Below are positions 19,400 through 28,358 of a stretch of DNA of 64,000 nucleotides, in pieces (position 1 is the first letter of the stretch; the number at the start of each line of letters is the position of its first letter). The DNA comes from Ignisphaera sp. GTDB lineage: Archaea; Thermoproteota; Thermoprotei_A; Sulfolobales; Ignisphaeraceae. The position numbers and the translations under genes were made by a program. The notes below the pieces were generated by a model, which had not been told where the DNA came from, searched no databases, and saw only the letters and a list, made by a program, of their open reading frames with translations. The DNA is taken from the NCBI GenBank assembly GCA_038831005.1, contig JAWBKZ010000002.1:186001-250000 (forward strand). Reading direction: 5' to 3'.

Positions 19400-20161
19400 A
19401 TGCTCTATAGAATATTTGAAGATATCTATGCTTTAGTAGATCTACCTTTAGCATATATTCCTAGATTTAAAGCTGTAGTTATGGCTGATGTACATCTAGG
19501 TTTCGAAGAGGATATGGCTTCTAAAGGCGTCTTTTTGCCAAGGATTCAGCTTAAAAAGGCTATAGAGGTAGTGGAAAAAGCTATTAGCTATGTAGATGCA
19601 TCAGTACTCATAGTTGCTGGTGATATTAAACATCATTTCGAGAAGCTAGGCAAAAAGGAAGCGAAAGATCTTAAAGAATTTCTAGAGTTTACTACGAAGA
19701 GGTTCAAAAGGGTTATAGTTGTTAGAGGGAATCATGATACATACCTTATCTCTATTTCAAGAAGGTTGGGAATAGAGCTTTACGATAGACTTTGGCTAGA
19801 CAAGGTACTTATCGTACATGGACACAGAGAACTTGCGGATAACGATAACCCGGATCTAGTGATTATGGGTCACGAACATCCCAGTATAGCTATAAGAGAT
19901 CCCATAACTGGATACGGTAGCAAATTTCCATGTTTTCTCTTGATGCCACTAAAGAGAGGAGGATACGCGCTGGTTCTTCCTGCAGTAGGACTATACCAGA
20001 GTGGTACAGCTGTATCTATGAATGTAGAAAGCTATCTTTCGCCAATAATCCGCAAAGAAGCTGTAGTTGAGGAAGCAAAACCTTTCGTTATAGTCGAGAG
20101 AGAAGGTGTTATTGAGCTTCCAAAGCTGAAAACAGTTGAAGATCTAATGCTTTCTCTCTAG
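19400..20161 (+). CDS. Calcineurin-like metallophosphoesterase (COG1407-type)
   Basis: A 253-aa phosphoesterase with all metal ligands in order: DVH (30-32), GD (74-75), GNHD (110-113), HGH (140-142) and GHEH (157-160). The size and spacing match the archaeal COG1407 group, related to the DNA-ligase-associated phosphoesterases. Substrate unknown. Monocistronic by spacing, ahead of tbp. Confidence 0.92.
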   Translation: MLYRIFEDIYALVDLPLAYIPRFKAVVMADVHLGFEEDMASKGVFLPRIQLKKAIEVVEKAISYVDASVLIVAGDIKHHFEKLGKKEAKDLKEFLEFTTKRFKRVIVVRGNHDTYLISISRRLGIELYDRLWLDKVLIVHGHRELADNDNPDLVIMGHEHPSIAIRDPITGYGSKFPCFLLMPLKRGGYALVLPAVGLYQSGTAVSMNVESYLSPIIRKEAVVEEAKPFVIVEREGVIELPKLKTVEDLMLSL

Positions 20162-20208
20162 ATTTAAAAACTGTTTTAAACTTTGAACTAGATCAGTTTC
20201 ATAAAAGC

Positions 20209-20216
20209 TTTTAAAC
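20209..20216 (+). promoter_or_regulatory. TATA box candidate for tbp
   Basis: TTTTAAAC lies about 27 nt before position 20239, the expected transcription start, which is just ahead of the open TBP frame. This places the start of translation at or soon after 20243 and rules out the internal GTG at 20444. Confidence 0.55.
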
Positions 20217-20254
20217 CTCATTAAAAGTTCCGTATCTATTAAGAGTGTGAGACT

Positions 20255-20959
20255 ATATCTTCCGATAGTTATTCTCAAAAAGAGCTGTATCAAAAATATC
20301 TATCAGATCTTAGGAATCCGAATATAAATGTCAAGATAGAAAACATAGTTGCTACTGTAGCTATAGACCAGCATATAGATCTTGAATATCTAGACAGAAT
20401 ACTACCAAATGTTGATTATGATCCAGATCAGTTTCCGGGACTTGTGTTTAGGTTAGAGAGCCCGAAGGTAACAGCACTAATATTTCGATCAGGTAGAATG
20501 GTTGTAACAGGATCAAAAAGTACGGCTAACTTGATAAAAGCTGTTAAGAAGATAGTGAGGGTTTTATTAAAGCATGGAGTTCCGATAACCGCGAAACCGA
20601 GGATACAGGTACAAAATATTGTGGCTTCTGTAAGTCTTGGTGGTGAAGTACTTCTAGAGAAAGTAGCATTTCTACTTGAAAATACTATGTATGAACCTGA
20701 GCAATTTCCGGGACTTATATATAGAATGGAGGATCCTCATGTAGTTCTGCTGATATTTAGTAGTGGTAAAATGGTTGTTACTGGTGCTAAAAGTGAGGAA
20801 GAAGTATTTCTAGCAGTTAGAAATATATTTCTCAAGCTTAAAGAACTTGGATGTTTGAAGGAAACAACGTCTGAGGAAGAGATACTTAGTGAAGAGCTAG
20901 AGGGTCTGGAAGGTGGTAGAGGGAGAAGGAAGCTTACATACAAAGACTTTCTATTCTAG
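20255..20959 (+). CDS. tbp: TATA-box-binding protein (start codon unusual)
   Basis: The archaeal general transcription factor that recognises the TATA box. Both saddle repeats are intact, each with the hallmark PDQFPGL / PEQFPGL segment, RMVVTGSKS and KMVVTGAKS, and an acidic C-terminal tail ([11 protein letters not shown]) follows. The frame is open from 20243 (stop at 20240) and its N-terminal residues are plainly TBP ([12 protein letters not shown]). Yet it holds no ATG, GTG or TTG before GTG 20444, which would delete most of the first repeat. ATA at 20255, preceded by GTGA, or CTG at 20285 are candidate starts. A sequencing error is also possible. Confidence 0.9.
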   Translation: MSSDSYSQKELYQKYLSDLRNPNINVKIENIVATVAIDQHIDLEYLDRILPNVDYDPDQFPGLVFRLESPKVTALIFRSGRMVVTGSKSTANLIKAVKKIVRVLLKHGVPITAKPRIQVQNIVASVSLGGEVLLEKVAFLLENTMYEPEQFPGLIYRMEDPHVVLLIFSSGKMVVTGAKSEEEVFLAVRNIFLKLKELGCLKETTSEEEILSEELEGLEGGRGRRKLTYKDFLF

Positions 20960-20971
20960 AGAATACTGAAG

Positions 20972-22453
20972 CTAATAGCTATGCCATATAGATACAGCAT
21001 CTATATCAAATCCGGAGAATTTTTCTCCAACATAATCTATTTTTGCTACAGTAGGTGTTTTGACCCATTCGCCAAGCAGTATAGCTTCTCCAGTATTTAG
21101 ACCCGGAAGCTCATTGATAACGTCATGCACGACAGATTCACAGTATCTAGCTACATAAGCTTGATCTTCTGGATGAACAATCCTCAATATGGCTAGATTA
21201 CCAAGCTGACTTAGAATCGTTGAATCAAGGCCTCTAGGTCTTTGAGAAATCACAACTAGTCCTACACCAAATTTCCTACCTTCTCTAACTATAGATATGG
21301 CTTCTCTTTTTGTAGCAGTTTCATAATCATTTGGTAAAAACACATGGGCTTCTTCAATAACAACTAAGATAGGTATAGGAAAACCTCTTCTATTTTCGCT
21401 AATAGTTGCTTCTTTTCTTGATGTCAGTAATCTGTTGAGCCAATGAGCTATAACTGCATCAGCTTGATTTATGTGCAGTTCACTTAAGTCTACAACATTT
21501 ATAGCACCTAGAACAATTCTATCGAGAACATCATCAACATTCTCATCTAGAATCTTCTTGAGGTATCTCTCATAAACAGTTATAGAATCTAGAAGCTTTT
21601 GAGCAGATGATCCGTATCTAGCTACTCTATTCTGTAGACATTTCTTGATATACTGAAAGAACTCTACACCATTATGCTGAAGATTCTCTAGACATTCATA
21701 TAAAGCCATTCTCTGTCTAGATGCGTTCACCGGTACATTAAGTAGTCTAGCAACCTCATCTAGATTCATGGTTCTTGGATTCAGCTTAGGTCTTATTATA
21801 TTCAAACTCTTCATATTCATTGACACATATTCGCCATGGTAATCAAAGATCACAATAGTACCATTCTTTTCAATAACTCTTTTGGCTAACAATGCAACTA
21901 GGTTACTCTTGCCCATACCGGTCATAGCCAATATGCCTAGATGTCTAGATACAACTTTATTGATATTGACTCTAGCCTCTACTGTAGGCTCTCTCAAGAG
22001 CACTCCTATACGTATATAGCTATCTTTATCGGGACTGAATATTTTTGATAGAAAGGATCTAGCTGCCTTAAATACTTCAGTTCCAGGTGGTGGAGGTATA
22101 GGAGGTATCTTCAGCTTCTGTGATTCAGGATCAAGATACCCTAAAATGTTTACTAAACCTTTGTAGTAGTACATCCTTTCTCCACCCTTTATAGTCTTCA
22201 CTATCCTCTCAATGTCTTTTGGATCATAGATATCGCTAGTTATAACATGGCTACCTATTGTTGATGAGCTAACCATTGATAGCACATGGTAGCCATAGTA
22301 CTCCATGCACAAGTATTCGCCAATCGTAAGAGGTCTTGATGCAATTATTTCAGCTCTATAGGGTTTACTCTCTCCTACAACAAACCCAATGCTCTCTACA
22401 TCTGTAACTTTATCTATAGGTACACCATCTCTATAAGAGTTAGTTAGAGCCAT
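20972..22453 (-). CDS. herA: HerA DNA translocase/helicase
   Basis: A 493-aa FtsK/HerA-type hexameric ATPase that pumps DNA into the NurA nuclease during end resection. It has a beta-barrel N-terminal HAS domain, Walker A MTGMGKSN (177-184), Walker B VVIEEAH (about 366-373) and the arginine-finger region EGRKFGVGLVVISQRP. Seven bases separate it from nurA, an operon seen widely in archaea. The usual mre11-rad50 genes are not next to it here. Confidence 0.95.
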   Translation of the reverse strand: MALTNSYRDGVPIDKVTDVESIGFVVGESKPYRAEIIASRPLTIGEYLCMEYYGYHVLSMVSSSTIGSHVITSDIYDPKDIERIVKTIKGGERMYYYKGLVNILGYLDPESQKLKIPPIPPPPGTEVFKAARSFLSKIFSPDKDSYIRIGVLLREPTVEARVNINKVVSRHLGILAMTGMGKSNLVALLAKRVIEKNGTIVIFDYHGEYVSMNMKSLNIIRPKLNPRTMNLDEVARLLNVPVNASRQRMALYECLENLQHNGVEFFQYIKKCLQNRVARYGSSAQKLLDSITVYERYLKKILDENVDDVLDRIVLGAINVVDLSELHINQADAVIAHWLNRLLTSRKEATISENRRGFPIPILVVIEEAHVFLPNDYETATKREAISIVREGRKFGVGLVVISQRPRGLDSTILSQLGNLAILRIVHPEDQAYVARYCESVVHDVINELPGLNTGEAILLGEWVKTPTVAKIDYVGEKFSGFDIDAVSIWHSY

Positions 22454-22460
22454 AGATTAG

Positions 22461-23450
22461 TCATCTCAAGAACGATTCTCTAGTCCTTGGATCTTTAGAT
22501 ATACCGAGTAAAATAGCTACTCTCTCTACATCGCTATTACTTATCTTGGCTAAGTTATGTGCTCTTATCAATGGATATGGATAACCAGATACAATAACAT
22601 CAGATAGAGAATCAACTACATACTTAACCCTATCTATAGCTTCATCAACAGAATCTGAAGCAAACTCTATTCGATAAACTCTCGAGAAGTCCTCAAACCT
22701 TACATATGTAAGCATTATAGATACATCTAGTCCAGTTAACTTCTTTGTGTATTGCTTAAATAATCTAGCTATGGATGCCATTCCTAGATGCTGTGAATTA
22801 GCTAAATCTATAGGTTTCGTAAAACCTGATACAAATTCTGTGTACCGCTCAAAATAGTATATATCTCCTTTAACAAGCCCCAGAAGATCTTTAGAATTAG
22901 AGTTCTTAGATATGAAGACGACTTTCCTTGGATTCAGCGCTATAGTGTAAACTAATTCTTTAAGCGTTTTACTGATATTTATACCTCTACTCTCTAGAAT
23001 CTCATATCCATCATCTATAGAAGCTTTATATAACTTGAAGAACATAGCCGTAAGACTTCCATCAATTAAAACGATATCAACATCATTGATCATTTTGTTC
23101 ATTGTCTCTATCTCCATACACATAGATAGTAATGAAAGTTCGTGCTCAAGATTAGGTGATGTAACTACATCTACATCGACACTACCATTAACTATTTCTT
23201 CTCTTTTAACATCAAGTACAACAGAAACTGTATTAACTACATAAAGTGCAAATCCTCTGTACTCTATGTGGTTGTAGCTACTATCTATACCACCTATAGA
23301 AAGCTTCTTTATGTAGGGGTTTACAGATCCTCTATATCTTACCCAGATATTTTTTAAAGACCTTACTACATCCTGTGATACCGCTTCATCTATTTTATTT
23401 CTCAGAAAACCAAAACGAAGGAGTGTTGCATCAAGTGTTCGAGTCAGCAT
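22461..23450 (-). CDS. nurA: NurA 5'-3' nuclease
   Basis: A 329-aa RNase H-like nuclease partner of HerA in double-strand break resection. Motif I is GGIDSS with the metal-binding Asp at residue 56; the second acidic site lies in LIDGSLTA near 137-145, and ARLFKQYTKK follows in the C-terminal half. Full family length. It precedes herA by 7 bp in the same operon. Confidence 0.93.
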   Translation of the reverse strand: MLTRTLDATLLRFGFLRNKIDEAVSQDVVRSLKNIWVRYRGSVNPYIKKLSIGGIDSSYNHIEYRGFALYVVNTVSVVLDVKREEIVNGSVDVDVVTSPNLEHELSLLSMCMEIETMNKMINDVDIVLIDGSLTAMFFKLYKASIDDGYEILESRGINISKTLKELVYTIALNPRKVVFISKNSNSKDLLGLVKGDIYYFERYTEFVSGFTKPIDLANSQHLGMASIARLFKQYTKKLTGLDVSIMLTYVRFEDFSRVYRIEFASDSVDEAIDRVKYVVDSLSDVIVSGYPYPLIRAHNLAKISNSDVERVAILLGISKDPRTRESFLR

Positions 23451-23561
23451 AACTCTATACCTTGTTACTCAATACTTCTAGGAGTACCTGGATATTACCT
23501 GGTTTTCAGAGGATATAAGGGAGAGAGTTGAGCGAAAATATTAGTAGGTGTCTATTGAGTT

Positions 23562-24140
23562 ATGCATGTATATGAATGTGGTAGAGAGTGTAGAGATATA
23601 GTTGAAAAAATCTTTAACTCTTCTTTCTCATGGTTTCATTCATACTATGCTACATCATGTACAGAGGTAGGGGTCTGTAGATCTGTTGTAGCTTATGAAG
23701 ATGAAGGTGTGGCTATAGGTGTATTCTACTCTATTGATAAGCTATCTGTTGGCGTTATTTACTACGTAGCTGTTTTACCCACACATAGAAGAAGAGGTGT
23801 GGGAAAAATCATTGTGGCTTCTATAGAAGAGATACTGAGTTCAGAAGGAATCTACACATTTTTAGCTACAACTAAAAGTAGCAATATAGCCTCTAGAAGA
23901 ATGCTGATTGGTTTAGGGTACATGGATCTAAAACTAGATAGAATTGATGAAGATACACGAGAAGCTATAATGATGCTGACCTGTGGATACGAAGACGATA
24001 TTCTACAAATAAAAACGTTCGATACACCTATAGATGAATTTTTCAAGAAGCTTATCCAAAATCTAGACGCTATAGAACTTGTTTGGAGAACCATTTGCTA
24101 TAATCCATGGAGAAAACTTAGAAAGAGAACCAATATCTAA
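23562..24140 (+). CDS. GNAT-family N-acetyltransferase
   Basis: A 192-aa protein with the GNAT acetyl-CoA motif A: VAVLPTHRRRGVGKIIVAS, holding the R-x-x-G-x-G loop, and motif B SSNIASRRMLIGLGY. The C-terminal 50 residues are an extension outside the core. Acceptor substrate unknown. An AT-rich AAAATATTAG about 23-26 nt before the ATG fits a leaderless transcript. Confidence 0.9.
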   Translation: MHVYECGRECRDIVEKIFNSSFSWFHSYYATSCTEVGVCRSVVAYEDEGVAIGVFYSIDKLSVGVIYYVAVLPTHRRRGVGKIIVASIEEILSSEGIYTFLATTKSSNIASRRMLIGLGYMDLKLDRIDEDTREAIMMLTCGYEDDILQIKTFDTPIDEFFKKLIQNLDAIELVWRTICYNPWRKLRKRTNI

Positions 24141-24320
24141 TTTCTGATCCAGAAACTCCTCTACGATAATCTATGGAAGAAACACCATCTATAACTCTAT
24201 AATCAACTCCAAATACCATACAACTAGATCAGCAATCCTAGATGACAAGGATTAGGTTTAAAACATATTTTCGGTATAGTTAGTAGATAAGAGAAGTATG
24301 TGACTCTGTAGGTAGATCCT

Positions 24321-25697
24321 ATGTACATTTTTGGTGTAGCCGGTCTAGATAAATACCTCAACAACGTGCTTAAGCCAAGCTCTATGGTTGTTGTTGCTGG
24401 TCATCCTGGTTCAGGTAAAACAACACTTGCATCAACAATATGCTACTCAAATGCATTAAGAGGACACAGATGTCTCTACATATCTTTTCAAGAAGATAGA
24501 GAAAAGCTTTTCAACAATATGAAGAGTTTTGATATGGATTTCTATAAACTAGAGTCTCAAGGCATTATAAAGTATGTACAGTTTCCTCTCTACTTCGCTG
24601 TTGATGATGTCGTTAAAGAGATAAATAGCTTGGTTCTTGATGGTGGGTATAGAATAGTTGTTGTAGACTCTGTTAATGCTCTTCTCGAGATGGTGAAAGA
24701 TGATGCCTCTAAAAGGGCTTGGCTACAGAACTACTTCTATGGTTTGCCAAAGTTAGTAAATGGTGCATGTATACTAGTTGCTGAACTTCCATATGGATTA
24801 GAGAAGCTTAAGCTAGGCGCTATAGAATTTGTATCAGATGCTATACTTATCCTAAAGCATAAAGTTGTAAATAGCATACTTACAAGAAAGTTAGAGATAA
24901 GGAAGGCAAGATTTGCCCCTATTAATGTAGCTGAAGTACCGTTCACGATACGTGAAAATAGTGGAGTAGAGGTATACATACCTCCGCTACTCGAAGAAGT
25001 AGGTCCTGAAGGACCAGAACTAGATGTTATATGTAAACCTCTCAAAGATGTTGTGAATCATATCCATAAAGGAATGGTTATGTATATTAGTTATCCACCA
25101 GATGCAAGACCAATAGAATATGTACCGCTACTTCTCGGTATAGTTGCTCTCAATAATTTGAAAACTCTTGTAGTATCATATCACTATCCTCCAGAAACAG
25201 TTAAATCTCTTATACGTAAAAGCTTTATTTCCATAGGTGTAGAGGGAGATTTTGTCGAAAAACTTATTGAGAGGCATCTAGAGCTTAGATCTCTGAATCC
25301 ATATGCATATGGTACCGAAGATATAGCATTGAAAGAGCTATCAATGGTTAAAGAAGAACACGATGCTGTAGTTTTCCATGGAATAGAACTCGTATCATCT
25401 GTTACATATAGAGAAAAATATCTACAAACTCTCTACAACCAGCTCAACTATCTAAAACACCTACACAAACTCGTAGTGAGGCTAGGTAGCATAATAGATG
25501 AAGATACATATAGATTTCATTCAGCTCTAGCAGATATGGTGATAAGGTTTAATCCTGTACAAGAGGGAGACAAGATACATTATGATGTGTATGTATGGAG
25601 GCGAGGCTCATCTCCCTCAATCCTCAGATACAGTAAGTTCATGGAGTGCTGTAGGGAGATCACAGAGAAACTAAAATTAAAAATTATAGAGAATTGA
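24321..25697 (+). CDS. KaiC-like RecA-superfamily ATPase
   Basis: A 458-aa protein whose first half is a KaiC/RadA-like ATPase: Walker A GHPGSGKTT (27-35), the FQEDREKLFNN segment after strand 2 and Walker B RIVVVDSVNALLEM near 115-128. The second half (from about 235) starts with a PPLLEEVGPEGPELD linker and keeps a RecA-like strand order without a Walker A, so it may be a degenerate second domain. Archaeal KaiC paralogues are often signalling or motility regulators. No partner gene nearby suggests which. Confidence 0.85.
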   Translation: MYIFGVAGLDKYLNNVLKPSSMVVVAGHPGSGKTTLASTICYSNALRGHRCLYISFQEDREKLFNNMKSFDMDFYKLESQGIIKYVQFPLYFAVDDVVKEINSLVLDGGYRIVVVDSVNALLEMVKDDASKRAWLQNYFYGLPKLVNGACILVAELPYGLEKLKLGAIEFVSDAILILKHKVVNSILTRKLEIRKARFAPINVAEVPFTIRENSGVEVYIPPLLEEVGPEGPELDVICKPLKDVVNHIHKGMVMYISYPPDARPIEYVPLLLGIVALNNLKTLVVSYHYPPETVKSLIRKSFISIGVEGDFVEKLIERHLELRSLNPYAYGTEDIALKELSMVKEEHDAVVFHGIELVSSVTYREKYLQTLYNQLNYLKHLHKLVVRLGSIIDEDTYRFHSALADMVIRFNPVQEGDKIHYDVYVWRRGSSPSILRYSKFMECCREITEKLKLKIIEN

Positions 25698-25944
25698 AAT
25701 AATCCCAACAAACAATACCGCAACCTAACTCAATACTCAAATGATTCTATTTACACATATCAGTTACTGATCAATACTCTACATATGATCATCTGCAATG
25801 AATACCTCCCAAACACCCTATTACTCGTAAACCATCTATCTATAGCCATGAATCCTACAAATACATTTATTCTAAAAATACACTCACAAATATACCGACT
25901 AACTAGAATACAACATATTGTCTTTTTTAATACTATTTAGGATT

Positions 25945-26021
25945 TGGTGGGCCCGCGGGGATTTGAACCCCGGACCTCCGCCTCGTCAGGGCGGCGTCCT
26001 ACCAGGCTAGACGACGGGCCC
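25945..26021 (-). tRNA. tRNA-Val (anticodon GAC), CCA encoded
   Basis: The minus strand folds into a full cloverleaf. The acceptor GGGCCCG pairs with CGGGCCC over 7 bp, the anticodon stem CCGCC/GGCGG holds the loop CTGACGA with anticodon GAC, and the T arm is CGGGG-TTCAAAT-CCCCG. The discriminator A is followed by an encoded CCA (25945-25947). No intron. AATATAAT at 26051-26058 lies about 33 bp upstream as a TATA box. Confidence 0.97.
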
Positions 26022-26050
26022 TTCGAATGACATACTAGAAAGAAGTAGCA

Positions 26051-26058
26051 AATATAAT
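26051..26058 (-). promoter_or_regulatory. TATA-like box for tRNA-Val
   Basis: AATATAAT on the plus strand reads ATTATATT in the tRNA direction. Its centre is about 33 bp before the mature 5' end, leaving a leader of a few bases for RNase P. Confidence 0.5.
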
Positions 26059-26096
26059 CTTTACTCCTAAATTCTCTAAAAAAACCTAATGATGTA

Positions 26097-26531
26097 CTAG
26101 TATTTTGTGTAAAGATCTATTATGCTTAGAACAGCTTCCGGTTCTATCCGTTTCGTACTTAAGAATCTTCTCTTCTTTTTAATCGTTATAATATTTAGGA
26201 TCTTTCCTAATGATTCTAGAACATAGTTCCTGGAGTCGGGAGCCTCTATAGAAAACAGGTATAGGTTTTCTGTTAACCATTTCTCGTCTACATTCTTTGC
26301 TATATAGATTCTATCAACATCGATCTTTTTAAGCATATCTAATGCGAACCCCTTGAGCGAATATATATCACTACATTCGTATACCCCATATTTTGGAATG
26401 AATACTGTGTGCCTGCCTATATCAATGATCATAAAGTTCCTTTTATGTTTCCCCATGTATTTGCTTACTATGGTAAGAAGATATGTAGAAGTACGTTCTA
26501 TATATACACAAGGTCTATCGTGTATCGCCAT
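26097..26531 (-). CDS. Hypothetical protein (144 aa)
   Basis: Not recognised. A soluble alpha/beta-like protein with alternating hydrophobic strands (NFMIIDIGRHTVFIP, DRIYIAKN) and a basic segment KKKRR near the C-terminus. ATG 26531 has GGTGA 3 nt before it; two in-frame GTGs (26540, 26537) lie just upstream. The gene lies upstream of tRNA-Val on the same strand, with about 75 bp between its stop and the tRNA. Confidence 0.6.
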   Translation of the reverse strand: MAIHDRPCVYIERTSTYLLTIVSKYMGKHKRNFMIIDIGRHTVFIPKYGVYECSDIYSLKGFALDMLKKIDVDRIYIAKNVDEKWLTENLYLFSIEAPDSRNYVLESLGKILNIITIKKKRRFLSTKRIEPEAVLSIIDLYTKY

Positions 26532-26769
26532 AGTCACCACTTTCTAGTTAAACTTGCTACATCTAGACAAATTTATTCTCTGCTACATACTATCTACTTT
26601 GTTTCGAAGTTTATAAATATATCTGTGTAGAGCACGCAGTAACGCAGTAGAATATTCTATGTATCTAGTTTTACACAACTGTTTATATAGTTCTTTATAG
26701 GGAACCAGTACATTGTGATATACTAGTGTAACTGCGGGAATCACGAAACTATGCCTTATCACATTCTTA

Positions 26770-27171
26770 TCACATATGGTAGTGTTTTCCTTCTTTCTCT
26801 TCTCTACTGCTTAATGGTATCTGTATTGGTGGTGGTAGGCCTAATTCACGTGAGAGTAGAGCTATCATTGGTAATGTGTAGCTGTATACTGTTATAAATA
26901 GCTGTTGAGGTGGTGTTGAGTTGGATAAATCTTCTTCTATTCTTTTAGCTTCGTTCTGATCTATGGGTGTGATGTATACTGCTCCCTTTAGATTTATTGA
27001 AGCTATAGGAGGTATGCAGTCTATCTTTACAATAAATTCAACTATATGGGTATTATCTTTCTTGATAGGCTTACTGAACATTATGTTCATATTTATATTC
27101 AGATGCTGTATAGGGTCAAAATTATATCTCTCAGCTCTTATACTATCCATTCTGAAGCTTATTGTCGGCAT
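26770..27171 (-). CDS. Conserved-looking hypothetical protein (133 aa)
   Basis: Function unknown. It has the shape of a SecB-like small chaperone fold: an N-terminal strand set around NINMNIMFSKP, a strand IASINLKGAVYITP, then a helix MIALLSRELGLPPPIQIPL. The RELGLPPPI-type ending followed by a charged tail is a pattern I associate with archaeal SecB-like proteins, but I cannot confirm this without a search. Three bases after its partner gene's stop, so cotranscribed. Confidence 0.62.
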   Translation of the reverse strand: MPTISFRMDSIRAERYNFDPIQHLNINMNIMFSKPIKKDNTHIVEFIVKIDCIPPIASINLKGAVYITPIDQNEAKRIEEDLSNSTPPQQLFITVYSYTLPMIALLSRELGLPPPIQIPLSSREEKEGKHYHM

Positions 27172-27173
27172 GG

Positions 27174-27506
27174 TTATCCACCTCTAGAGATCCTTAACTT
27201 ATTTGTTTTGTCTATAGGTATCAAAGCTATAGCATGTACATCTAATCTAGGTGAAGACACGGGAAACACAAGAGCCTTCCCTTCTTCATACGACAGTATA
27301 ACTCTATCAACATCGCTGTAATCCTTTAGCTCTACATATGTAGCATCTTCACATAATCTAGAGAAAATACTTCTTAGAGAACTTTCAGCAACAATATTTC
27401 TACAACCATTAGCGAAAGCAGCTATCCTCTTCAAAATGTTCTCGACATCTCTTCCATAGATTATGTATGCTCGATACCTAGGTATACCACTATCGTTTAA
27501 CACCAT
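27174..27506 (-). CDS. Hypothetical protein (110 aa)
   Basis: Not recognised. A compact protein with regular strands and helices (YRAYIIYGRDVENILKRI, ILSYEEGKALVFPV), two Cys (residues 35 and 50) and a basic C-terminus ending SRGG. First gene of a two-gene unit with the 133-aa protein, 2-3 bp spacing, so the two probably act together. Confidence 0.58.
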   Translation of the reverse strand: MVLNDSGIPRYRAYIIYGRDVENILKRIAAFANGCRNIVAESSLRSIFSRLCEDATYVELKDYSDVDRVILSYEEGKALVFPVSSPRLDVHAIALIPIDKTNKLRISRGG

Positions 27507-28277
27507 AAACTTTACCGCTAAATAACTTTATAGAGGAGCTTATATCTTAATGAGCTACAAAGTATTATTGAAACTTTAGAAAAGTTAAGCCATATATAGG
27601 TATACCTGATTGGGTAATCCTTTATGTACGCTATTGCGTAATAGTTTATACTGTGTTTCTGGCCATAGTAATAGATTTTGTGATTTCTTTATCAACTTTG
27701 GCCGTAGATTCTTTTACTCTATAGATTATCCTAGATTCTCCGGAGATGATATTGCAGTAGTATTCATGTCCATAAAGGATTATGACCTTAAATACTGACA
27801 ACTAACATAGTTACTTAGTTCTAAGCAAAAAGTAGTCTCAAATGAAGCATAGTCTATGTTCTCTACATCACATCTCATACATTAATAAGTATTCATAATG
27901 TTTAAAACTAGCCATAGACTTTATTCATAGACATAATAACAGAGTGATTCGATCTAGCTTTCGAGATTTTGTACCAAATTTTAGACCAAATCCATTACTT
28001 CTTCAGTCTTTACTCTAATTGTAGAGACTAGATATAGAGATAGATGTATATAATTTATTTCTAACTCTTATAAAAATAAATTTCACAAAACTGCACCTAT
28101 CTTTAATAAGTATGTATATAAAGAAAACCTAGTTTAATTATTAATGCAAGAGAAACACATATATTTTGCAAGCCACAGGAAAAGATAGTATCCAGATAAC
28201 ATAGGTGCTCGAAATGATATCGGTTAAAAAGCAAAGAATCACTAATCAATTAGCTAGATACCCTGCCGATATCTATA
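27507..28277. other. Gene-free region
   Basis: About 770 bp of AT-rich DNA. A 62-codon plus-strand frame near 27610 starts with TTG, has no ribosome binding site and an unconvincing composition, so I do not call it. No RNA-like GC island, no long repeat. Confidence 0.45.
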
Positions 28278-28358
28278 TCAATTGCTGGTGTTGGTGCAGC
28301 CTAAAACTAATACTATCTCAATAGGAGAAACTCTAAAGGGTAGAGCTAAAAGTTTCAT
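28278..28358 (-). CDS. Candidate 26-aa peptide gene, possible RiPP precursor
   Basis: Its ATG overlaps the permease stop as ATGA, and GGTGA lies 7 nt before it inside the permease gene, a good archaeal Shine-Dalgarno spacing. The product has a Lys start, a largely hydrophobic stretch, and a hydrophilic tail GCTNTSN in which four of seven residues are Cys, Thr or Ser. Such residues are the substrates of YcaO cyclodehydratases, and a YcaO gene lies divergently beyond the ABC operon. The gene could instead be a chance frame after the permease; coupling and SD favour translation. Confidence 0.5.
   Translation of the reverse strand: MKLLALPFRVSPIEIVLVLGCTNTSN

Noticed and set aside
20247-20327. 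GTG near the predicted tbp transcription start
   Set aside because: It is in a different frame from TBP and ends at a stop after 26 codons; using it would need a frameshift for which I see no slippery site.
26638-26658. Short direct repeat ACGCAGTA in the gap upstream of the 144-aa gene
   Set aside because: Only two adjacent copies; not enough for a regulatory or CRISPR-like call.
27610-27798. 62-codon plus-strand frame in the gap before the ABC operon
   Set aside because: TTG start, no SD or TATA, unusual Cys/Phe composition and no recognisable domain.
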